Assembly (NCBI GenBank): GCA_032191485.1
Contig: JAVDOI010000003.1
Location: 15,999,813-16,063,812 of the forward strand
Source: Leptoclinus maculatus
Taxonomy: Eukaryota; Chordata; Actinopteri; Perciformes; Stichaeidae
DNA: 64,000 bases
Direction: 5' to 3'
The translations under genes were made by a program, and so were the position numbers. This document shows, piece after piece, positions 1-11,487 of the stretch; the first letter of the stretch is position 1, and the number at the start of each line of letters is the position of its first letter. The notes beneath the pieces were generated by a model that saw only the letters and a program-made list of their open reading frames with translations, had not been told where the DNA came from and made no database searches.

Positions 1-869
1 TACAGGTGAGTCATTATGCAGCAGGTCTATTGACACTGCTCGACTAATTGACTGGGTGAAGTCTTCAAAAAGCTTTTTATTTGGACATTCCACCGTAAAA
101 GCAGAGTGTTTATAGACAGTAAACCTCCCCGCAGGAACAAAGGAAGATGATCCTGGCTTGCATTGCCTTGTTTGAGTGGGTGCACTCCATCCCTCTATCG
201 CTGAAATCTTCCTCAGAGTTACCAGATGTTAAAGATCTGAATATAGTGTTTTTTTGCGTGCAAATTAGGCCTTCATATACGTAAGTCATGTGACACATAA
301 ACACATTACTGCCAACTTTCTGAGAGACCTGGCAGAAGTATTTAACAGCAGAAAGAAGATTAAAAAAACGTATTATAACTAATATTGTTGTAGCTTAAAA
401 TCCTTTAAGTTTTTAGGGTTTTGTGAGCTCATTTTTGCATGATGGCTTGTTGACTTGCAGATCTTTGGTGAGTTGTACAACCTCATGTATCAAAAATCTA
501 AGCTGTTTTTTTTACTTTGGTTATGTTAAGTGCTACATAAATTTGAGTTATCTCCACCTTTAGGCCACTTTAATGTTTTACAATGGCTGCCAGGGGTGGT
601 AAGTAACAAATGTGCGTAATTACTGTACACAAGTTGGCAATTAACTATTGTTTCCATTATCAGCTTATTTTTTCAGACTAACTGTCCAACACTCAAAAGT
701 ATTACATTTAATGATTAACATTTTTTAAGCTGGAAAGAGCAAATATTTGGCAAAATTATGCTTCTCGAAACTTGTGTTGCCTAAGAATTTTTAGATATCC
801 AAACCCCTGTTGTTGTTCAACTAAATTAAAACCAAAATAAGTGATCAGAGGAGACAAAACAGAAGTACT
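1..869. other. AT-rich noncoding DNA
   Basis: The first bases read TACAG followed by GTGAGT, a good donor consensus, but nothing to its left can be seen. No gene, RNA gene or clear repeat is visible in the rest. Confidence 0.5.
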
Positions 870-1190
870 GCGAAGACTAAGCATCATTTTATTTATCTAT
901 TATCAAATCCTTGATAATCCCTGTTGGTTTGGAGATACCCACAGAAGAAATTCCAAAGAAAACTCTCCAGAGTGAGGTCTTGGGATCATCCTGAGTGACA
1001 TTGTTTCTGAAAGTGCATGCTGTTCTTGAATTTTTCAAATGAAATGCCTTGACAAAGGACATTTTGCTCACCTCCAACATAAAAGTTGTGAACAGCAGTG
1101 GAGATCTCAACACATCTGCAAATAAAACCCAAACTAGATACCACTAGAATTAAAAACAGTGAACTGACCCTAAAAGAAAAAAAAAGAAAA
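870..1190 (-). repeat. Possible fish dispersed repeat
   Basis: Read on the minus strand this has GAGATCTCCACTGCTGTTCA, a block about Cys/Phe-rich peptides, CTTTCAGAAACAATGTCACT, CAGGATGATCCCAAGACCTC and an ATAAATAAAAT end. It resembles a repeated sequence I associate with fish genomes. I cannot name it, no target-site duplication was found, and it could be single-copy. Confidence 0.35.
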
Positions 1191-2800
1191 CAGGAGGGAT
1201 ACTCTACTGTACAAGTGTTTATGGGCCATGTATTGAGGACAGGATGCGTCACGCTGTGCTGTCCTACAGTCCCAAACTGGAAAGAGTTAGTTGCCGCTCT
1301 TATGCTCTGCTCTCTCTGTTTGGTAGAGAATCAGAAGGGGCTATTGTGATGATAGCTTGTGTCAGTGCTGCTCCAGGTCACAGCCTCTTGTTTCACTCTC
1401 CCACTCATACTTCCACACACATGCATGGACACAAACACACACACACACGCATTCTTTCCTATAGCCTTTTTTTTTCCAGGGTATATCATTTTTACACAAT
1501 GACACGCACGCACATCCACACACCGGTCTGAAACCTTAGACCCTTTGCCGCTGTCCATCTGTAGGGGTTATCTGTGTGACACCTCCTCTCACCCCAGTCT
1601 GTGACTCATCTCCACTCATCAAGCACACCTCGAAGCTAGCACATGGCAGCCGGGACGCTCCACGGTGCATTTAAAAGGGGGATAAGGCTGTCATCGATGG
1701 AATACTTTGACCTCTGGGTCACAGGCACACAACGCATACACACAGACACAGGGTGCGTACAGTGCAGGTAGTGATGGGTAATGGTAGAGGAGAATGTTAC
1801 TCTTCAGGGTTCAGACAAGGGTGAATTAATCATTAAAGCAAGTGCATTGCTTTAGTTGACAGAAAACTCATTTACAATCATTTCAATAAGAGATCAAAAC
1901 CCCCTTAACAGGTTATGGATTTAGAGGTATGTTGTCTGATTTGGGATGACAAACTATACGTCACTTTAAATCCATGATATTATATGACTAAACCATTTTA
2001 AGATCCCTGTATCAATGCAGCAACTTCTTATATTGTAACAGCAGAGCAAACAAAACAGAACTGATAAATAAAAAAGATATGTAATTGAAAAAGTTATGTT
2101 TTCATGTTTCGAATGGGCTCATGAACAGAAGACGTTTTAATAGGTAGGTCATTTTTGGGCCTGTGCTGGTCAATTTTCAAAAATGCCAAACATTTGCATC
2201 GTTTTTTTAGACTGTGAGTCGGATCAAACTTGTGATTTTCAGCCGTCAGACATGTCTGGAGATATCAAAAAATGTTCACTGTTTGCTCCCATTGTATTGC
2301 TTCAATGATTAGTTGAATCACATTCAGTTCATTAATCAACAGATTAATCCATAATGAGAATATTTTTTTAGTTGCATCCTTACATTGTCTCTTTGGTTAC
2401 ATTAAGGTCAAGGAAAACACTGTTGTTCATATCAAGGAAAACACTGTTGTTCATAGCCCAAAGACGTTAACTAAAAACACTGCGATGTTGATTGACAGTT
2501 GTTAGGGTTTGGGTCATTCTCCCCCTCTTTGAGCTTCCTTTGACTTACAGTGTGTGTGTGTGTGCGCGCTTGCCCTCACATGCACACTTAAGTACACAGT
2601 TACAAATCAGCAGTTGCTCGAGCCGTTCAGGCTGTTAGCACCCCTGGTGTCTGTCAGTGGTGTTAGAAGAAAAACAATGAAGGCCTCTCAAAGAAAGCTT
2701 AATAACAGTAATTGCTGCCTGAGTGATTAGAAAGAGTATCAGATATTTCCATCTTGACAACTGTTCCCAAACAAAGCATACAGTAACGGAGGGTCTGGGG
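1191..2800. other. Noncoding DNA with a short exact duplication
   Basis: Unique sequence with small CA tracts near 1434-1449 and a GT run near 2550-2564. A 24-bp unit (TCAAGGAAAACACTGTTGTT and its flanks) is repeated back to back at 2407-2430 and 2431-2454. No exon is seen. Confidence 0.6.
2407..2454 (+). repeat. 24-bp tandem duplication
   Basis: Two adjacent copies differ only at the first base (G versus A). Confidence 0.95.
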
Positions 2801-2805
2801 AGTGT

Positions 2806-2842
<37 letters not shown>
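2801..2842. repeat. (GT)n microsatellite
   Basis: GT repeats with one GA interruption at 2811-2812. Confidence 0.95.
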
Positions 2843-2843
<1 letters not shown>

Positions 2844-2869
2844 TGGGGGTTATACACTGACTGTGTGAT

Positions 2870-3250
2870 TAAAGCCCCTCGACAGTCGTTTCTCTCCCCA
2901 AGCCTCCCCGACTGGGAAGGGACCGCAGTGGAAATTTCCACTTGTCAAAGAAACAACCTGCAGGTTTAAAATTTGGTGTCAAGTGCCAGTGTCGCTGTGT
3001 GGACGGAATGCTTCTTTTGTGGGCGAGTCTCTGGTGTAATTTCGGGCAGGACAGGGTGTCCCGGCAGTAGGCCTTTCTTCCTCGGGCCCTGTGCAGTTTC
3101 ATTAGATACGGCTAATGAAAAGATGGCTGCTGGACAGCCCGGCCCCCCGATGCTCCTCTGGCCTGTATTTAGAGCCCCCAGCCTCGCATCTCCCACTGAA
3201 CAGGTGTGCTGGCTGGCCCTCCAGCACTACTACGACTTACTGGAAACGCA
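2870..3250. promoter_or_regulatory. Candidate conserved noncoding element with paired homeodomain half sites
   Basis: The segment is less AT-rich and less repetitive than its flanks. It contains a perfect inverted repeat, TTTCATTAG at 3097-3105 and CTAATGAAA at 3112-3120, separated by six bases. The TAAT cores suit a homeodomain dimer. An open frame of 110 codons crosses it but resembles no family. Regulatory function is inferred; cross-species conservation has not been tested. Confidence 0.3.
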
Positions 3251-4689
3251 TCTCTCTAACAGGCTACAGAGTGTTAAGTTCATTTTACAACTTATTTTCA
3301 TTTAAAGCAACTTGTTGGTTTCATTAAAGGTGTTCTTCTTATTTTATAACTTTGGTTTTAATGATCTAAACACAAAAGCAGGTGCCTCCTTCTGTTACCA
3401 GTTAAAGACAATACTGATACCAAGATAACCAAGAATTGAATGTAGCTTGAAAGAGTATTTTTCATATTTTCTTTCATATTTTGTCCTGATGAAATAAAAT
3501 TGTGGTTTTGGAGTCAGTGTGCAGGCATATAAGCACTTTTCCACGAGGCAGGGTTCACATACAATCTACTCCAATACATAGACTTGAGGCAAAAAAAAAT
3601 TTAAATATATGGATCATGGAGCCATTTTCAAGTTCATCTTTCATATGAATATTTATTGCCCTACAGACAGTTTAGTAAAAACAAGTGGCAACATAAAGTG
3701 TCACATATTCCTCTCACATCTCTGTCTTTATTTACACATATGGCAGGAAATTAAAGACAGCGAGTAGAGCGAGTATTCCTCAGTTCATTTAACAATCTCC
3801 ACCCCTCTGAAGCCTCTGGCAAACTGAGACGCTGTAAAAAAAAAAAAAAAAAAAAAAAAAAGGCCTCCTGTAATTACACAAAGCTGTTTATGCACAACTG
3901 CTCCATCTCATTCCATCATTCCCTTCCCTATGAAACACTAATTTGCCTTTCAGCGTGGTAATAGTTGATGTACAGTATGGTGTCATCTGGTGACAGCTCA
4001 TTGTTTTTGCTCATTGGTTACTTACAGAAGCATATTTTCGGCTACTGGCAGCTTCTCCCTATCAGGTGCATACATATCTGAGAAGAGAGCTGGTGTTTGG
4101 CTGGAGCACGGCCCGAAGTTGGATCTCAGTGTTTATTTGCTAACAGACTCCCTCTGTGTTCATACGCTGACCCTTTGTGTGGCTCTCTGAGAGGCAGGTG
4201 GATTGTGCCTGGGGGCTCGCGGAGCTACAGTTTGAAAGCAACAACGTGAAACCGGAGACGTAACGCGACCCCGAGGCAATTAGGCCCACAATGAGGACGT
4301 TTTTTTTGCATTCACTCCTTTTGTGTTGCTAAATACTATTTAAGAGCAAATAAAATGAGGAACCCTGGCTGGTTTGGCAGAGACGCTGAGGAAAATGTAC
4401 AAGCAGGTAGCAAATCAGCAACAGATTAAGTTGTTGTGGCCTGAGCGATGGCAGCTTGTTGTACAGAAGTTGAGGGAGTTGCTCCAACGCATGTCTTTCC
4501 TTTGAAGTTGCCCTGCCCTGTTGTCCTGCGATTTTTTTTTTTTTGAAGTGTGTGTATAAGCAGGGGAGGGTTGGACAGGACTGGAGGATGCAAGACTAAT
4601 GGGAGTCCACTTTGGGGGAGTTTTAGCATTGCAGACCCTTCACCATGTTCACAGACAGACTGTAGAAGCGGGAAAGGTGCAAGAAGGGC

Positions 4690-4693
<4 letters not shown>
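3251..4693. other. Noncoding DNA
   Basis: Unique AT-rich sequence with an A26 run at 3836-3861 and a short T-run near 4533. No gene signals. Confidence 0.6.
3836..3861. repeat. A26 homopolymer
   Basis: Twenty-six consecutive A. No retroposon body is recognisable upstream. Confidence 0.95.

Positions 4694-4728
<35 letters not shown>
4694..4728. repeat. (GA)n microsatellite
   Basis: An uninterrupted AG/GA run that creates arginine/glutamate-rich chance reading frames. Confidence 0.95.
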
Positions 4729-4730
<2 letters not shown>

Positions 4731-4976
4731 CTGCAGCTCCTTCCCTCCTCTTCCTCCTCCCTTCCGTTGCTATATACCCTTCCTTGAATGGAGTGTGTCT
4801 ACCGGATCTGCCCAGGATGAAATGTCATATCTTAGACTGATCCTTATCTCTTAATCGCTTCCTTTGTCTCCCATGATTCCCCAGACCCTCCCCGACTTCC
4901 CTCCTCGGACACGGCCCTTTGATGTGTCAGCCACGGTTAGGGACGCTGGGGGTGGGATATTTGTGGTGTGTGCATG

Positions 4977-5010
<34 letters not shown>

Positions 5011-5690
5011 AAAGTGGCGGTCTGGTTCTGCTCTGAGCTAACAAGAGCCCCAGAGGTTATCAAGATTCGATGGTGGAGGAGACTACTGGAAAGGATTGTT
5101 GTTGTTTTGTTAGGTTGGCGCTCTTTGGATTGTGTGTATGCACTGGAGGGCAGAAGTAATGTGTAACATAGACAGTAAGGTGCTCCTGTGTGTGTGTTTA
5201 TCCATTTATATGACTCTACCCAAGGTAAAATCCTAAACTGATGACACATCAGCCTCAGAAACCATCTCTAGGGCTACACGTTGACGTTTGCATGGGCCAC
5301 AGACAGTGAAATGTGAAAGTAAATGTTCCCTTTGGCTAAACAGAAGAAACACTTTGTGTACAGAATGAGTCAAAGAGTCACCAGATAAGCTCATTTCAAC
5401 ATCGCAAAGCCCCTGAAAACCACATCCAGTGTGATCATTGTTAGCATTAGCCTTGAGCCAATGCCACTGCTGTTCTTGATGTTATGTCAGATGTGTTGAC
5501 GAGACTCATTAACGTCCAAATAAGTCTTCACTGTGTATTTTGATTTCAACTTGGCACGCAAGAATTTTAGACTTTGAGATAAAAAACGCGAAAATATTGA
5601 TCCGTTCTCCAGACTGAGAACTGCCGCTGATCTAACAGATACAGGTGTCATATTTGTACGCCCTGTGCCTCCAGTTGGCCCTGGACATAT
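4729..5690. other. Noncoding DNA with (GT)n
   Basis: Unique sequence with a (GT)n at 4979-5007 preceded by a short TGCATGCATG. No exon. Confidence 0.6.
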
Positions 5691-5915
5691 TGTATTCACT
5701 GCACTGATGAAGTTTCCATATTTACATGCAGGGTTAAATAATTCAACAAAAGAAAAGCTAGAGTGACCTGAGGTCTAATTAAACACACAGTAGACCTAAT
5801 ATTTTTGACCTCCCTACCTCCGCTTGACCCAGTATTCACTGCTCTAATGCATTTTCCATGTTTATCTGCAGGTGTGAATAATTCCACACAAACAACTTAA
5901 GTGACCTAAAGCAGT
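5691..5915 (+). repeat. Diverged 140-bp direct duplication
   Basis: Two copies are offset by 140 bp: GTATTCACTGCACTGATGAA from 5692 and GTATTCACTGCTCTAATGCA from 5832. Both continue through a TTTCCATRTTTAYMTGCAGG block, a variant of AATAATTC and an AGTGACCT block. Identity is roughly three quarters by eye, so this is an old tandem duplication. Confidence 0.8.
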
Positions 5916-6284
5916 TAAGCTCAGCGTTGGCGTTCATGGCACAATCCACTGATATACTGCCTTATAACAGTATAATGGAATTATGTAAGTGTACCAAGAT
6001 TGAATGTAAATAAAAGAGGAGTGTAATGAATTGGAAAAAGTAGACTGAGGGAGTACAAACTAGACCTAGGGAGACCAGAGGGTGGCTGCTTCTGCTCTCC
6101 CAGATATCCAGTGAGAAGGTGTGAGTATAATTTGTGTGGGAGCGAGAGAGCAAAAGAGACGGACCGTGAGAAAAAGACAAACAACAAACGGAGCTTGTTT
6201 GAAAAGGTTTGTATCTTGCAGCGCATCTCCGAGCAGATATGTGCTGTCATATCTTGAAATATGTGACTGTTAATGAGTGGAACA

Positions 6285-6323
<39 letters not shown>

Positions 6324-8258
6324 TCTATCACAGCTCATTGTATTCGGATCATTTTGCCGATCCAACATCCGGAGGCTCATTCTTTGGTCCCTAAAAGGAA
6401 TCTCGGGATGAAGCCAGGGGTGATGGGGGCACATTGTCTGCACCCTCTGGTGGCAGGATGCAACAGCGCAACCTTGTCCTTTTGTGTGTGTGTGTGCGTG
6501 TGTGTTTTTGAATCTGGAGACAGTAAAAGAACGTGCTTCCTCAGGTGAGAGCACAATACTGTATGTTTGTGTGGGGAGGCCACCCAGCATCATCTGCGTA
6601 TCCTGACAAAGATAGGAGACCTGGCTTACAATTAGAGTTTTTTTTTTTTTTTTTTTTTGCTTCAGCCAAAAGCAACATTGTTCATTTCAGTGAAAGAGCG
6701 GGGGCCCTCGCTGGGTTACTGAGCCACCTGGAGATGAAGAAGGGCGGAGGCGAGTGGAAAGTAGAGAGAAGAATAACAGCATTAGTGTCAGAAAGAAAAT
6801 GTCACCATGAGAAGAGATTCGTCAACATGTAATGGTAGGGCTATTATTATCGCTTCGTATGCAGCCCGGCTTTTTCAAACCCTGGGTGGATTTTTGAATA
6901 ACGGAGAGGCATTATTTCAGCCGGCTGGTGTATCTGTGTGTATTTGCTCATCCAAGCCAGTGTAGAGAGAAAATAAGCCAGCTCTTTCCCCCAGATTTAG
7001 GTCTAAGCTTGAATAAACTATGACACTCCCTCCTTTTGCGAGTGGTTGTCAAGAGGCTGTTTGTTGTTTTTGGCATGAGCATACACAACTGTATACATTT
7101 AGCCGTGGACGTCGTCGGGGCATTGAAGAGAGAGAGAGATCATTAACATATGGTCCGAGAAGTTAAGGCCTGCAGCCATGAGCCCGGGGGGGACAGCCTG
7201 GCTGTGTAAGTGAATACTGATCATATACCTCAGATATTACTACCGCTCCCTCTGTGAAAAAAGCTTGTTCACTCAGTACTTGAACCATGAACGGAGCGGG
7301 TGATAGACAATCAAACAAATCAGGAAACATGCATTAGTATTATCAGGAATTTTTCCTGAGAAATGAAGGCTCTTAAGGACTTACACTTTTGATTCTTGCT
7401 TGAATGATTGGATTTCATAGCCTGGACTTTTGCTGATATGTTGGACTTATAATAACGTCTTTTATTGAAGCAGTTTTTCTGTCTGTAGCTATCTTTGGTT
7501 ATGAACGTATACTTTTATCTATGAAATATTACAAAACTTTCCAAGTTTGCCTAGTATTCACGAAATTGCCCTTTTTGTAAGTGTTTTGTTGCTACAGCCC
7601 CGACCCAAAGACTGCAAAAGGAGGAAACAATGTGAAAACATACAATTAAACATTTCAGACAGTGATAAAAATGGAGTTAAAGAGTCACACCAAACAAACA
7701 GACCAGATGCCTTGGCAATGGAAAAGGCCCCTGCTGAGGTGGTGCAAAGAGTCCCCCGGACTGTCGGGAGAAGGTATCAGAATGAGTTCTCGAGAAATAC
7801 TGGATTACTAGAGGAACGAGTTGGAACAGATGTGAGTTGAGAAAGAGAAAAAACATTTTTGTGTTGTGGTTCTAGTGTCCTGCAAGAATCTGAGGAAAAA
7901 GGTAAAGAAGAATATTATCCCAATGAAGACCAGGCTGGTGGTGCGCTCTATTGGATACAGCACTAATTTATTGTCCTTTACATTAGGAAGAGGACTTATA
8001 CGCTGCACATGTTGCTCTGGGTTCACATGAGCTCCTGCCACATGTTAGCACCTCTGGTGCCTGTTGCCACATACCTGCCATCGGAGATATTTGAATGATA
8101 TATAAGGGAAGGCAGAGCAGAAAGAAAGAATCTGGCTGTGGTATGATGAATTTACTTGAAAAGGGCCCAGGTAGAAAACATGTTGACAGTTTTGGTGAAG
8201 GATGGGACCTAGGTGACCTGGGACATGACTAAGGCACTCCGTTCGACTGGTCAACACG
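5916..8258. other. Noncoding DNA with several microsatellites
   Basis: It contains (GT)n at 6288-6321, a short GT run at 6484-6504, a T-run at 6638-6658 and otherwise unique sequence. The 97-codon frame at 7547-7840 has no recognisable family. Confidence 0.6.
6288..6321. repeat. (GT)n microsatellite
   Basis: An uninterrupted TG/GT run. Confidence 0.95.
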
Positions 8259-8260
8259 TG

Positions 8261-8292
<32 letters not shown>

Positions 8293-8331
8293 GCGTGTAT
8301 ATGTGTCTGTGTTTATGTGTGTGTTTGTGTG
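8259..8331. repeat. Imperfect (GT)n microsatellite
   Basis: A GT-rich tract with TT, TAT and CT interruptions. Confidence 0.9.
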
Positions 8332-10178
8332 AGGCTCACGGCCACAGCCGTGCCCGGAAAGGCTTGGAGCACAACCAGTCATTAGGAAGTCGGGCCGTCT
8401 GGAGTGCATTATGGGCTGGGTACTGTAACTCTTACAAGCACAGGCTGCTATCAAACAAGGGATGAGGGGAAGAAGGAGGGAATGAGAGACTGAGAGAAGG
8501 AAGGAAAAGAACCCTCATACGTGTGTCAGATAATAGATATGAATAACATACAAAACTCGCTTGAACTCACTTTGTCGATCACGAGGGACAAAAGTAGTTG
8601 AATGTTAGTTTGGTGAAATTGTCCAGCTGCAGGTATTAAAAGCAGGATGAAAGACATTTTACAAGGTACATTTGTTTTGAGCAGGTCTGGGTAAAATGCA
8701 GGTGACAGCTTGGAAAGAAAGGAGAATAATTAAATTGGTGACGAGTTAATGGGAGAAGCAAGGAAAAATTGAGAAGAGCTGAAGAGCAGAATGGCCATTT
8801 TAAAACTGTTAAAAAGTGTTTCAGCTCTCCAAAAGAAGGGAGAGAGGGATGGATGGATGGATGGCTAAACAATTTGACAGGTTTTGGTACTTCACAACAA
8901 ATTAGTTCTCAAATTGGTCCTGCTTAGGTGTCATCAAATGGACATGATTCACTCCAGATCATACAAAGAGAGTCACACTGTAATGAAAAGCATAACAAGC
9001 ATGAACAAAAGTGCACGTTGCAAGGCTTTGTTGAATGATATCTGGTGAGTACCTCAAAATGAGTTTTAGCAGAAAGACTTGCCCTAACTCGTCTCCGTGG
9101 CGGTGCTAATGAAATGTTGTGCAAAAAAACAGATGATCAGTAAAGATCTGCACATGTCTGGCCTGCGGTTCATGTTGGCATTGCAGTTTCCCTTACTCCA
9201 GGGACTGTGGGCAGACGCGCTGTAATGCGTGATCATAGGGCAAGATGGTCAGTCTGCCATCCATAGCTCGCCACATTTGCACCAAAAAGCTGTTTGGCAA
9301 CACTTTTTTTTTAAATAATAGCCTGTCATGTCTTCATCCCATTGCAGCAGGTGGCTGCGGGCAGAAAATCCTGTGGGTGCTGGTAGTTGTGGTCTTAAAA
9401 AAAAAAACATTTCCATGAAGACCTCTATCAAACAGTATTTCGAGAATTCAGACATGCTATAAAACTCTACAATAAATCCGTTTAAAAGACTGCGTCAGAC
9501 TCATTCACTAACAGTTATCTTCCAAAACGCCACAGGCTACACGGTCACAGGTGAATAGATCATTTGAGTCCTTTATCTTTTGCTTCTCTGTCCACAGTGG
9601 AAATCGAGTTGCCTTTTGGCTATGAAAAAAAAAAGCACATGAGTCATCAGTGTGCATCATTCAGCCACAAAACTACAAACAGATTGCGTTTGCTCGGTGA
9701 GTTTGTTGAGGAAGGGGCGCTCGGGAGATTTCTGTTGAGTCTTTGCAGAAGGGCAGCAAACTGTCAAATTATGTTGTAGCTACTTAGTTCAAAGAGCAGT
9801 CTGTTGATTTATCAGTTGGATTTTTGCATTTTGGCTCTGTAGTTTAAACGTATGAGACAATCAGAGCAGGTGGCTGCCATTTAAGGCATCAGTCTTTGAC
9901 ATCTTGATTCCATCCCGCTCTTTTGTTTTTTGATTTAGCAGCAGGAGAGGAAAGAAATCGCACTGGCAAGCGTCCGGCCTTCATGTTACAGCAGTCGACA
10001 TATTGAAACACCTGTTTAGATTTATTGTGTTTGGATAGTTGGCAGTGGACGGATTCCAGCACCCAGCCTCCTGCACCAAGCTCTGCCAGGAAGACACACA
10101 TGCCCACAACACAACTGTCTTATATACACTTTCACATGCACAAATAAACATCAAGAGTACATATTTGTACAGACCAAC
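8332..10178. other. Noncoding DNA
   Basis: Unique sequence with a short (GGAT)n run near 8848-8863 and A/T runs near 9304 and 9397. No exon or repeat family recognised. Confidence 0.6.
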
Positions 10179-10252
10179 GCACGCACGCACACACACACAC
10201 ACCTACATACATGCACACATACACGCACACACACACACACGCACACACACAC
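10179..10252. repeat. Imperfect (CA)n microsatellite
   Basis: A CA-rich tract with ACGCACGC and TACATACATG interruptions. Confidence 0.9.
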
Positions 10253-11446
10253 TGTACTCCTTAGAAGACGTTTTACAAATGGCTTGGTTGAAAGATCAAT
10301 CATAACTCTGAAGTCGGTGTTATTGCCCTTTGTTTCTAAACGCCCTTCCTGCTGAGCAAAGGCACACAGAAGAAGAAACGAGAGAGCAAGACGGGGGGCG
10401 GGGGGGGGGAACAGCAAAGTCAAACAGAGAAAAGAACAGTGGAAGAGCAGACCATACGTCAGTCTGCCCTGAAGTCACCTTTGACACAGCCCCACCTGTC
10501 AGCATGGACCTGAATCGAGCTCCCATTTTCTCTGAACCCAAAATGCATTCGAGCCTCAGACATCAATTTATTTTGGTGCCGTGCCAAAGCCCCTCTTTCT
10601 GCCGGCCAGCATCTATCTATCTAGAGACTGGAGTTAAAGGGGAGCAAATAGATACGCCATCTGGCAGTTGTCTGGCCTTAGCTGTCTGTGGGACATATGA
10701 TGGATTCTATCGGGAAGATGCCAAAACACAAAAAGGACTGACGAGGTCAGTAAGTTTAGGAAATCCCAAAAGTCGGAGAGATCTTTGTTGTTTGAACAAT
10801 ACAGAGGGTTATTGAGGGATGCTATGCAGGTTAGTGTCTGGTATCACACTTTAAATCACAAGCAGTGTCACTTTTTCTTTCTTTAAGGGTTTTATGCGTT
10901 GTACTGAAACACAAATCAGACACAAAAATCTGAATGTCTCCATCTTAGGATTCTCTTGAGAGAGAGCAGCTGGTATCCGCTCCGCCCGTTCTGGTGGTTC
11001 AGGGTTGTCGTCACGTTGACGCATGTATATGCAATCCTAATTAGATGTTTGGGGGACCCAGACGACCGTATGCCAAGGCCAGACGGGGTTCATCCTTTCC
11101 TGTGTGTGACGTCACGGTCTGGGTGCCAGGGCATCCTATCATTGGTATGATCGGGCAGGACATGATGTGTTTGGGGAGTGACTGAGCCAACCTCAGAGTC
11201 CTGTCACAGTCCCAGTCCATGCAGACCAGGCTTAGGAGGCAGTAGCCCATGTGCAAAGGAAGTGTGGGCTGTGCCACTTCAACCCAGGAATTCTTATCAT
11301 GTTGACTTTTCAAAAGGGATGCACCACACTGCGGTTTGGTCGGCAGCTGGGACAACAAAGCGATGAATGGAGCGGCTGGCGAGGAAGGGATATATGCCCA
11401 CACACCTCCTCCCTCTCTCTTTCTCCCTTTACGCCCTTAATCAATT

Positions 11447-11448
<2 letters not shown>
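10253..11448. other. Noncoding DNA with a long chance frame
   Basis: A 161-codon frame (10330-10815) lies here. It begins in a low-complexity G-rich stretch (10393-10410) and resembles no family. The rest is unique sequence. Confidence 0.5.

Positions 11449-11486
<38 letters not shown>
11449..11486. repeat. (CA)n microsatellite
   Basis: An uninterrupted CA run of about 19 units. Confidence 0.97.

Positions 11487-11487
<1 letters not shown>

Noticed and set aside
1..11. TACAG followed by GTGAGT, a strong splice-donor consensus at the window edge
   Set aside because: Nothing to the left is visible, so an exon end cannot be distinguished from a chance match.
2973..3305. 110-codon frame with plausible amino-acid composition
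   Set aside because: No recognisable family or flanking splice signals; the same bases fit better as a noncoding element with homeodomain half sites.
6289..6393. Repetitive direct repeats considered as a CRISPR-like array
   Set aside because: All such repeats here are GT/CA microsatellites without spacer structure, and the genome is vertebrate.
10330..10815. 161-codon open frame on the + strand
   Set aside because: It begins in low-complexity G-rich sequence, has no recognisable domain, no clear splice or promoter context, and a composition like its surroundings.
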